This document shows, piece by piece, positions 14,209 to 21,484 of a DNA stretch of 22,175 nucleotides. Numbering within the stretch: position 1 is the stretch's first letter; each line of letters begins with the position of its first letter. The notes beneath the pieces were generated by a model. The model saw only the letters and a list, made by a program, of their open reading frames with translations, searched no databases and was not told where the DNA came from. Origin of the DNA: Bacteroidales bacterium (lineage in GTDB: Bacteria; Bacteroidota; Bacteroidia; Bacteroidales; JALTDM01); NCBI GenBank assembly GCA_027074135.1, contig JALTDM010000198.1, forward strand, positions 1 to 22,175, in the 5' to 3' direction. The translations under genes were made by a program, and so were the position numbers.

Positions 14209-16893
14209 ATGAAAAAGATTATTTTATTTCTTTTAATGGGTGTTTCACTTGGATTAAATGCGCAAAATCTTATCATTAGTGATGATTCCACATTTACAGG
14301 AACTAGCAATAATGCACTTTTAGAAGTATATTCGGCAGGTGGGAACAAGGGGATATTAATTCCCAGACTAACAACTACACAAAGAACTTCTATTTCAACA
14401 ACAGGTGTTGATGAAGGCCTTGTTGTTTATGACACTGACACTCATTCTTTTTGGGTTTGGGACGGTACTCAGTGGACAGAGTTGAGTGATAAACAAACCT
14501 TGACTTTTAACAACTCAACCGGTGAGTTAACTATTTCAAATGGTAATTCCGTTACTATACCACTTAGCAGTGGGGGTGATAATTGGGGTAGCCAGGTTGT
14601 TCAAACAGATGGGACAACACTTTCTGGAAATGGAACAAGTGCAAATCCGCTCAGTGTTGTAGGAGATTTAACAGATGATCAACAACTTTCTTTGAGTGGT
14701 AACACACTTTCGTTAACTGATGGAGGTAGTGTTGATTTAAGTTCTTTTATGGATAATACAGACAATCAACAATTACATATTTCTGGACATTCACTTTCTA
14801 TTGATAACGGTAATACTGTAACTCTGCCTGACAATGATAACCAAACATTAGGGTTATCCGGCAATACATTATCTATCACAAACGGTAATTCAGTTGACCT
14901 TTCCGGAATAAATACTGATGCACAAACACTTTCATTGTCAGGTAATACTCTTTCAATTTCCGGTGGTAATTCTGTAAATTTATCACAATTTATGGATAAT
15001 ACGGATGATCAAAATTTACACATTTCCGGACATACTCTTTCAATTGACAACGGAAACTCGGTAACTATACCTGACAATCAAACATTGTCAATATCAGGAA
15101 ATAATTTGTCTATTTCAAATGGAAACACTGTTGATCTTTCCAGCATAAATACTGATGCTCAAACACTTTCTTTATCAGGAAACACTCTTTCAATCTCCGG
15201 AGGTAATTCTGTGGATTTATCACAATTTATGGATAATACGGACGACCAAAACATTCAAGGGTGTAGTGTATCGGGTAATAATTTGATAATCGGTATAGAA
15301 AACGGAAACAGCCAAACAGTAGATTTATCCCATTTTATGGACAATACCGACAATCAACAACTTTCTATTTCGGGTCACACTATTTCATTGACTAACGGAG
15401 GTTCAGTTACAGTACCCGATAACGATAATCAAACCCTCTCTTTATCCGGTAATACTTTATCAATATCAGGTGGTAACTCTGTGGACTTATCGTCTTATTT
15501 GGACAATACTGATAACCAAACTTTAACATTATCAGGAAATACACTTTCTATTTCAGGAGGTAATTCAGTAGATATTTCTTCTGCAGCTTGGAGTTTAAGC
15601 GGCAACTCTATTTCCAATGGACAGTTTTTAGGAACAACTAACAATAAAAATTTAATAATTCGCACCAATAATACAGACAGGTGGATTATTTTGAGGACAA
15701 ACGGATATTTAGGTTACGGATATGATTCCACATCCATAAGCTTTCCCGTTTCAGTAACAGATGGGAGTGCCAGTAGGGTTGGTAGTTTTGTAAGTACAGA
15801 AACCTCTTCTGATAATTATGCTGTATATGGAGAATGTGCAAATACAGATTTTTGGGGCTATGGAGGATATTTCACAGGAGGCTATGTGGGCTTGGAAGCA
15901 GAAGTTAATCCCTCGGGTAGTTATTCATATTATGGAGCTAGAGCATATGTAAGTGGAGGCAGTGGCTCAAATTACGCTATTTATGGCTCATCATATAATG
16001 GACAATCTGGCTATGGACTTTATGGATACTCTTCTTATGCTAGTGATTATGGATATGGCACTTATGGAACTTCATTAGGCGCAGATTCTGGAAATTTCGG
16101 AGGATATTTTGTAGCATATGATGCATATCCTAGAGCCATTTACGGTTCGGTGACAAATGACACAGGCTTTGGTGGATATTTTAGTAATTTTGGAGATAAT
16201 AGTACAGGATTAGTTGCCCTAGGAAATGGTGTTTCAACTTTTTATTATCCGACAAATGGAGGAGGTTTAGCAGCAACAGGTAAAAAAATTGGAGTTTTTG
16301 GTTATGGAACAGATGCCGGAGATAATTCTTGGGGTGGATATTTTAGTGCTACAGGAAATTCAAACCAATATGCTTATGTCAGTGGTCAATATTCAGGAAC
16401 AGCATATAAAATAAACGGAACAGGAAGTGTTTCAACCATAGTAAAACGTCCCGACGGATCAAGAGCTAACATGTTTGCACCTGAAGCACCTGAAATTTTA
16501 TTTCAAGATTTTGGAGAAGCAAAACTTGTAAATGGACGAGCTCATATAAATCTGGATCCTATTTTTGCTAAAAACATTGTAGTAAATAAAAAACATCCAT
16601 TAAGAGTCTTTATACAATTAGAAGGTGATTGTAAAGGTGTGTATGTGACCAATAAAACAAAAAACGGCTTTGATGTCGTAGAACTGCAAGGAGGAACATC
16701 AAATGTTAAATTTTCATGGTTTGTTACGGCAAATAGAGCAGATGATTATGATGAAAATGGAAACAGAATCTCTAAAAATGCTGATGTAAGATTCCCGGAC
16801 GGTCCCGCCCCAATGCCAACAAAATCTAAAAAAGCCGACAAACCTAGATTACCAAAACCTGATCCTAAAACTAAAAAAACAGAAAAGCCCTGA
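14209..16893 (+). CDS. Secreted repeat-rich fibre-like surface protein
   Basis: 894 aa, starting with a Sec signal peptide ending near NAQ (about 1-19). Residues 36-92 form the head seen in many Bacteroidota phage-tail-like or surface proteins (LLEVYSAGGNKGILIPRLTT...DGTQWTEL). Residues about 157-460 hold some eleven repeats of 23-36 residues built on QTLSLSGNTLSISGGNSVDL, probably beta-rich. Residues about 535-735 are Gly/Tyr/Ser-rich with recurring GGYF and YAIYG-like motifs. A compact C-terminal module (about 740-870) contains FAPEAPEILFQDFGEA and VFIQLEGDCKGVYVTNKT. The end is a Pro/Lys-rich tail (about 865-894). No T9SS sorting domain or lipobox is seen. An adhesin or extracellular fibre is inferred; no phage genes are nearby. 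Single-gene unit with its own promoter and terminator. Confidence 0.88.
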   Translation: MKKIILFLLMGVSLGLNAQNLIISDDSTFTGTSNNALLEVYSAGGNKGILIPRLTTTQRTSISTTGVDEGLVVYDTDTHSFWVWDGTQWTELSDKQTLTFNNSTGELTISNGNSVTIPLSSGGDNWGSQVVQTDGTTLSGNGTSANPLSVVGDLTDDQQLSLSGNTLSLTDGGSVDLSSFMDNTDNQQLHISGHSLSIDNGNTVTLPDNDNQTLGLSGNTLSITNGNSVDLSGINTDAQTLSLSGNTLSISGGNSVNLSQFMDNTDDQNLHISGHTLSIDNGNSVTIPDNQTLSISGNNLSISNGNTVDLSSINTDAQTLSLSGNTLSISGGNSVDLSQFMDNTDDQNIQGCSVSGNNLIIGIENGNSQTVDLSHFMDNTDNQQLSISGHTISLTNGGSVTVPDNDNQTLSLSGNTLSISGGNSVDLSSYLDNTDNQTLTLSGNTLSISGGNSVDISSAAWSLSGNSISNGQFLGTTNNKNLIIRTNNTDRWIILRTNGYLGYGYDSTSISFPVSVTDGSASRVGSFVSTETSSDNYAVYGECANTDFWGYGGYFTGGYVGLEAEVNPSGSYSYYGARAYVSGGSGSNYAIYGSSYNGQSGYGLYGYSSYASDYGYGTYGTSLGADSGNFGGYFVAYDAYPRAIYGSVTNDTGFGGYFSNFGDNSTGLVALGNGVSTFYYPTNGGGLAATGKKIGVFGYGTDAGDNSWGGYFSATGNSNQYAYVSGQYSGTAYKINGTGSVSTIVKRPDGSRANMFAPEAPEILFQDFGEAKLVNGRAHINLDPIFAKNIVVNKKHPLRVFIQLEGDCKGVYVTNKTKNGFDVVELQGGTSNVKFSWFVTANRADDYDENGNRISKNADVRFPDGPAPMPTKSKKADKPRLPKPDPKTKKTEKP
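14677..15588 (+). repeat. Tandem coding repeats of the fibre protein, with an ~80-residue superperiod
   Basis: The repeats encode units ending in either a MDNTD(N/D)Q-type or an INTDAQ-type linker. Three units combine into a larger period of about 80 residues (about 240 bp), visible at residues 181-260, 262-340 and 377-457. An odd unit containing QGCSVSGNNL lies at 341-376. Codons differ between copies at many synonymous sites while the protein motif is kept, so the array is not freshly amplified. Confidence 0.8.
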
Positions 16894-16913
16894 AAAGCCT
16901 TATATCACAAAAT

Positions 16914-16943
16914 AAAAAAGACCGCTGAAGAACGGTCTTTTTT
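16914..16943. terminator. Bidirectional terminator between convergent genes
   Basis: AAAAGACCG (16916-16924) pairs perfectly with CGGTCTTTT (16933-16941) around an eight-base loop. A-rich and T-rich flanks lie on both sides. It separates the fibre gene (stop at 16893) from the converging apbE (stop at 16963) and can serve both. Confidence 0.9.
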
Positions 16944-16962
16944 ATTTTAATCTCTCAAAAAA

Positions 16963-17973
16963 TTATTCTTCACTCCTTATCAACTTTTTAAATCCACCTG
17001 TCATAAAGATGTTGAACTTACTGTCTTTATCATAAATAAACATAACCTCAAGCCCCTTATGAGACAAAACAAACCTCCTGCTTTTTTCAAACCCCATAAC
17101 CATAAAAGCGGTAGCGTATGCATCCGCTGTCATACAATCGTTGTAAATAACAGAACTGCTTAATAAATTATGTAACACAGGATAACCTGTTTTAGGATTT
17201 ATGGTGTGAGCAAATTTCTTACCGTTTTTTATATAAAATTTCCTATAATTTCCCGATGTGGCAATTGCCTTGTTTGTCAAATAAATTGTCGCTTCCAAAT
17301 CTCTATTCCATTCAGTACTGCCATCAATAGGTTTATCTATACCAATTACCCAAGCTGTTCCCTTACTATTTTTTCCTTTTACCATTATTTCTCCCCCTAT
17401 CTCAACAAGATAATCTTTTATACCCAGTGAATCAAAATACCCGGCAACAAAATCAACAGATTGTCCTTTTGCTATGGCATTATCATCAATCATTATACGA
17501 CTGTCTGTTTTTATTAGCATTGTGTCTCCGACAAGCTTCAACTTATCCATTCCCGTAAATTCAAGGATGCTATCAATCTTGGCAGAATCAATAGCAGCAA
17601 GAGTATCAAATCCGAACCCCCAAGCATTTACAAGAGTAGCAACTGTAATGTCAAAAGCACCTTGTGTTTTTTTATATACTTCAAAAGACTTTGTAAGCAT
17701 TGCAGCAAACAAATCATTATGAAAAATAAAGGTGTCCCCATTAAACTTATTAAACTTACTAATAAGTGAAGTATCACGATAAGTTGACAAAACACCTTCA
17801 AAAAAATTCAACAAAGAGTCTATCTTACTACTCAAATCTTTGTTATACTTATATTTAATATGAAAAGTCGTTCCCTCAGCAACACCTGCATGTGAATAAT
17901 ATCTTAAAGAATTATTATTAGCACATGAAACAAAAAGAAAAAGCGGAATTAAAAAAAGAAACTTTCTAATCAT
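16963..17973 (-). CDS. apbE: FAD:protein FMN transferase ApbE (lipoprotein)
   Basis: A 336-aa membrane-anchored flavin transferase. It cleaves FAD and links FMN to threonine in target proteins, typically RnfG, RnfD, NqrB and NqrC. The N-terminus is a lipoprotein signal with LFVSC (Cys17). Family motifs are in order: LSTYRDTSLISKFN (62-75), GAFDITV (105-111), AIAKG (166-170), YLVEIGGE (188-195), ATSGNYR (238-244), HTINPKTGYP (256-265) and MTADAYATA (281-289). The last holds the metal-binding Asp284. It overlaps the Nudix gene as ATGA (17973-17970), so it is translationally coupled and last in its operon. The rnf genes about 11 kb away are its likely clients (inference). Confidence 0.95.
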   Translation of the reverse strand: MIRKFLFLIPLFLFVSCANNNSLRYYSHAGVAEGTTFHIKYKYNKDLSSKIDSLLNFFEGVLSTYRDTSLISKFNKFNGDTFIFHNDLFAAMLTKSFEVYKKTQGAFDITVATLVNAWGFGFDTLAAIDSAKIDSILEFTGMDKLKLVGDTMLIKTDSRIMIDDNAIAKGQSVDFVAGYFDSLGIKDYLVEIGGEIMVKGKNSKGTAWVIGIDKPIDGSTEWNRDLEATIYLTNKAIATSGNYRKFYIKNGKKFAHTINPKTGYPVLHNLLSSSVIYNDCMTADAYATAFMVMGFEKSRRFVLSHKGLEVMFIYDKDSKFNIFMTGGFKKLIRSEE

Positions 17974-18521
17974 AACTTAAAATCCTTAATGCCACTCAAA
18001 TGAAAATATAAAAATGCATCTAAAGTAATAGCATGATTTATTTTACCACTTTTTATCATCTTAGGTATTTCCGACATTGGTACGGTAAACTTTTCAATGT
18101 ACTCACTGGGATCAAAATTAATTGCACCTCCCGGCTGCACATCCAATGCCACAACATAATGGCACTTGTTGGTAATAAAAGCAGGGTTGGGATAGACTTC
18201 CCCAATTTTGATAAATTCTTTTGCAATACACCCCGTTTCTTCTTCCAATTCACGCTTTGCCGTTTGTTCTGGAGTTTCGTTACCATCTATAATTCCACCG
18301 GGTACTTCTATTGTAATTTCATCACTGCCGGCACGATACTGACGAATTAGCACAATTTCATTATTTGTAGTTATCGGTATAATATTAACCCAATCTTTAG
18401 AGTCAATTATGTAAAACTTATGATGTGTATGCTTCTGAGAATGTAACAAATCATAACTCTTAAATTCAAAGATAGGAGTTTTTATCAAAACTTCTTCTTT
18501 AAGCCTTTTCCATTTTTTCAT
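17970..18521 (-). CDS. Nudix hydrolase, ADP-ribose pyrophosphatase-like
   Basis: A 183-aa cytoplasmic Nudix protein. The Nudix box GX5EX7REUXEEXG is complete at residues 76-97 (G76, E82, R90, E91, E94, E95, G97). The N-terminal beta strands, the IRQYRAG segment (59-65) and EVPGGIID before the box resemble ADP-ribose pyrophosphatases (NudF/YffH group), which split nucleoside diphosphate sugars to mononucleotides. The exact substrate cannot be decided. It lies 8 bp after the SpoIIE-type gene and overlaps apbE by 4 bp. An FAD- or NAD-related housekeeping role beside the flavin transferase is only a guess. Confidence 0.88.
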   Translation of the reverse strand: MKKWKRLKEEVLIKTPIFEFKSYDLLHSQKHTHHKFYIIDSKDWVNIIPITTNNEIVLIRQYRAGSDEITIEVPGGIIDGNETPEQTAKRELEEETGCIAKEFIKIGEVYPNPAFITNKCHYVVALDVQPGGAINFDPSEYIEKFTVPMSEIPKMIKSGKINHAITLDAFLYFHLSGIKDFKL

Positions 18522-18530
18522 GATAAATAA

Positions 18531-20822
18531 TTAAAACTTAAACCCGCCCAAAGTTACATCATCTATTTGTTCGAAATTGTTTTTCCAACTATCAAAAGTC
18601 TTTTCAATTTCAACAAGCTGTTCTTTCATTGATAAGTCTGAAATGGAAAACAATAATTTACGAAGCCTTTTATACTTGAATTTTTTCCCTTTTTTTCCAC
18701 CAAATTGATCTGCAAACCCATCTGAAAACATATAAAAAATATCTCCTTTATTGATTTTCAAATACACAGAAGTGAACTTATCCATTCTGTGATAAATTCC
18801 AACAGGCATTTTATCCGGTTTTATTTCATAAAAAACCTTTTCTCCTGGTATGAGTTCGTCACTTTCGACAACTCTTTCATTATCTAACTTTATTTTTTCT
18901 TTAGTTATCAAATAAATAGGATTGTTTGCTCCACTATATTGTAACCCACCGTTTCTCACATTTAGTTTAACAACAGACATATCAATACCATCTTTGTGTT
19001 CATACAACTCGCCTTTTTGTTTTAAGGTATTAATTATCTCCCTCCTCATAAGTCTCAATATAGTCGCAGTATCCTCAATTTTATTATGCTGTACGATTTC
19101 ACGAAGCAAAGTCACCCCCAGCATACTCATGAAAGCCCCAGGCACTCCATGTCCCGTACAATCAGCAATCGCAATTACCAAATCATCACCTAATTGTGCC
19201 CACCAATAAAAATCTCCAGAAACCTTATCCTTAGGTCTGAAAAAAACAAAAAATCCTGATAATACATTTTCTAAGACATTAACATCCGGCAAAGTAGTTT
19301 CCTGTAAGTTACGAGCATAATTAATACTTTCTGAAAGTTCGTTGTATATATTTTCAATAACCTTTTTTTGTTCGTTTATTTCATCACGTTGCGACCGTAT
19401 TTCTTCATTTTGTTCTTTCAACAACAAATTCATTTCAGCTTTTTGTTTATAATTTCTATAAATAATAAGAATAACGATTAAAGTTAATAGTAAGCCGACA
19501 ATCAAATAATTCCTCTGAGTAGCTTGCTTTTGTATCTCAAGATTTTTTATTTTTATTTCTTTTACATGGGTTAAACTATCAATAACTGCTTTTTTTTCAT
19601 ACTTGTATTTTGCTTGCTGCTGATATAAATCTTGCTGATTTTTCGCATTAACAAGACTGTCATTCATTCGTACTGATTCAGAAAAATACTTATAGGCATT
19701 CTTATAATCACCCTCATTTAAATAAATCTTATTTAATAATCCAGCGGTAGTCTTTATCACATTAGGATAGCCCAGATCTTTACTAATATTATATGCTAAC
19801 AACCCGTATTCTTCTGCTTTCTTTAAATTCCCAATCAATAAATAATCATCAGCTATTAAACTGTAAGTTTCAGCTAATCCACTTTTATCATCTATTTTTT
19901 TTCGTATTTGCTCGGCTTTCTTCAAATAAAATAAAGAGGAATCTATTTTTTGCAAATCACTATACAATTTACCTAGTCCATGATAGTTATATGCTATTTC
20001 GTATTGATTGTTCCTTGCAATGTTTAATTTAACACTTTTGTGAATAAAATAAAGGGCAGAGTCTTGTTTATCCAACTTCATGTATGTTACAGCGATATTA
20101 TTACTTAACAATGCTATATGAGCAGTATCTTTTTTTTCTTTGGCAAGTTTTAATGAACTTTTATACATTTGCAAAGCTTTTTCATAATTACTTTGCATAG
20201 AAAAGATATGAGCAATATTATTATTAGCAATTATAATACCTGCAGTATCGTGAAGTTCTTCTTTTAATCTTAATGCTTCTGTAAAGTAATTCAAAGCTTT
20301 AGGAAGATCTCCCAGAGAATAATAAACATATCCAATATTTATAAGAGAAGAAGATAATTTTTCTTTATTATTTATTTTTCGTCTTAAATACATGCTTCTC
20401 ATATAATTATCCAAAGATTTCAATATATCGCCTTTAATACTGTATATAAAACCTATATTATTATAAGCTGTTGAAAGATACAATATTAAAACATTTTTAA
20501 TCTTTTCCTGATATTTTCTTTTAAGTGCTTTAGCAGCAAAATCACGTGCCTGCTTAAATAATAACAATGCTGAATCAGGATTATTCATATAAATTGTTTC
20601 ACCTAAAGACAACATTGCCGAAACACGTGACGTATCACCTGAAGTATTTGATTTTATTATTGCAGTAAGACTATCAATCTCATGAGTAGAAGCCAAAACT
20701 AAAATAGGTATTGAAATAAATACAAAAATGAAAAACCATTTTCTAAAAATAAAAAAGGGGCTTAATATAAAGCCCCATATATTTTTATTAATATTTAACA
20801 AATTATTGTCCGCCACCACCAA
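18531..20822 (-). CDS. TPR-repeat SpoIIE/PP2C-type serine phosphatase signalling protein
   Basis: Up to 763 aa (numbering from 20822). An N-terminal hydrophobic segment (about 28-45) precedes roughly seven tetratricopeptide repeats (about 80-395). A transmembrane helix (about 439-456) and a coiled coil (about 462-508) follow, then a C-terminal SpoIIE/PP2C domain (about 520-763). Metal-binding acidic residues are in place: GDFYWW (Asp537), AIADCTGHG (Asp554), GIDM (Asp614), SDG (Asp701) and DD at 754-755. Such proteins are thought to sense envelope signals through the TPRs and dephosphorylate anti-sigma-antagonist-like partners; none is encoded nearby. The start is unclear. No ATG occurs before about codon 70, so translation must use TTG or GTG (20822, 20819, 20816 or 20801). 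I kept the longest frame, and 20801 would avoid overlapping the upstream gene. A hairpin terminator lies within the 5' part. Confidence 0.88.
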   Translation of the reverse strand: MVVADNNLLNINKNIWGFILSPFFIFRKWFFIFVFISIPILVLASTHEIDSLTAIIKSNTSGDTSRVSAMLSLGETIYMNNPDSALLLFKQARDFAAKALKRKYQEKIKNVLILYLSTAYNNIGFIYSIKGDILKSLDNYMRSMYLRRKINNKEKLSSSLINIGYVYYSLGDLPKALNYFTEALRLKEELHDTAGIIIANNNIAHIFSMQSNYEKALQMYKSSLKLAKEKKDTAHIALLSNNIAVTYMKLDKQDSALYFIHKSVKLNIARNNQYEIAYNYHGLGKLYSDLQKIDSSLFYLKKAEQIRKKIDDKSGLAETYSLIADDYLLIGNLKKAEEYGLLAYNISKDLGYPNVIKTTAGLLNKIYLNEGDYKNAYKYFSESVRMNDSLVNAKNQQDLYQQQAKYKYEKKAVIDSLTHVKEIKIKNLEIQKQATQRNYLIVGLLLTLIVILIIYRNYKQKAEMNLLLKEQNEEIRSQRDEINEQKKVIENIYNELSESINYARNLQETTLPDVNVLENVLSGFFVFFRPKDKVSGDFYWWAQLGDDLVIAIADCTGHGVPGAFMSMLGVTLLREIVQHNKIEDTATILRLMRREIINTLKQKGELYEHKDGIDMSVVKLNVRNGGLQYSGANNPIYLITKEKIKLDNERVVESDELIPGEKVFYEIKPDKMPVGIYHRMDKFTSVYLKINKGDIFYMFSDGFADQFGGKKGKKFKYKRLRKLLFSISDLSMKEQLVEIEKTFDSWKNNFEQIDDVTLGGFKF
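20751..20776 (-). terminator. Terminator-like hairpin at the 5' end of the phosphatase gene
   Basis: On the minus strand GGGGCTT (20776-20770) pairs with AAGCCCC (20763-20757) around a six-base loop and is followed by TTTTTTATTTTT. It lies about 27 nt after the stop of the DUF4412-like gene (20803), yet inside the longest phosphatase reading frame (codons about 16-24). It could end the upstream transcript or act as an attenuator. Confidence 0.7.
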
Positions 20823-21468
20823 ACATTTTCTTTAATTCTTCTTTTGTTACTTGTTGATAATCCGTAGGTATTCTAAATTCTTTCTTTTTAACTTTCTTCA
20901 TAGGATCAACTTCTTTTGCTTTATATGTCATAGTCAGATCTTCATCTCGTGTTGGCATAGTATATTCCATTGGAACATTTTCCAGTCTTTCATCAAAACC
21001 AAAGAGCATGGTTCCCTTAGGCACATACAAATCTTCAGCATAAAATACTTCTATAGTTGTATCTCCTTTTGAAATTTTCATCTTTTTACACTTATGCCCT
21101 GCAATTGTTTTGCTTTCATCTAACTTTTCAAATTTAATATCTTTATCTAATTCTTTTTTTGCTGTATCTGGCTCTACAACCGCAACTTTATTACCCATTA
21201 AATCTAGCAACATTACAATCTTTTTATCAGTAATGTCTTGTATTAAAACTACATTCCCCATAGGGGTTTTTGTAGTTTGTTTTACCTTACTATCACCAAA
21301 TAAGAACTCGACTTCTGTAGGCATTTGCATTTTTTCATTAGGTGTCAACTCCCTTCCATCATAATTTATGGAGTAAACTATTTTACCTTTAAATGGTTTT
21401 TGTGCTTTTACCATTCCACCGCTCAACAAAAGCAGTACTCCAACCAATATTAAACTCAGTTTTTTCAT
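20803..21468 (-). CDS. Secreted DUF4412-like protein
   Basis: 221 aa with a Sec signal peptide (about 1-23, ending KAQ). The mature protein is beta-rich. It has the pattern of DUF4412-type Bacteroidota envelope proteins: FKGKIVYSINYDG near the start, a middle stretch on a changing metric (VVLIQDITDKKIVMLLDL), TIAGHKCKKMKI, and a C-terminal VTKEELKKMFGGGGQ. Function is unknown for the family. It shares the IAG(H/F)(K/D)CKK and PxDY(Q/K)(Q/E)VTKEEL motifs with the gene 16 bp upstream, so the two are tandem paralogues. No lipobox is seen. A terminator-like hairpin follows. Family assignment is from memory of the motifs. Confidence 0.82.
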   Translation of the reverse strand: MKKLSLILVGVLLLLSGGMVKAQKPFKGKIVYSINYDGRELTPNEKMQMPTEVEFLFGDSKVKQTTKTPMGNVVLIQDITDKKIVMLLDLMGNKVAVVEPDTAKKELDKDIKFEKLDESKTIAGHKCKKMKISKGDTTIEVFYAEDLYVPKGTMLFGFDERLENVPMEYTMPTRDEDLTMTYKAKEVDPMKKVKKKEFRIPTDYQQVTKEELKKMFGGGGQ

Positions 21469-21484
21469 AATTTAAAATAATTTT

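Noticed and set aside
14677..15588. Regular repeats suggested a CRISPR-like or non-coding array
   Set aside because: The repeats lie in one open frame, vary at synonymous sites and encode a conserved peptide pattern; there are no unique spacers between identical repeats.
14209..16893. Prophage tail fibre gene
   Set aside because: The protein has a Sec signal peptide, its own promoter and terminator, and housekeeping neighbours; no phage structural genes are present.
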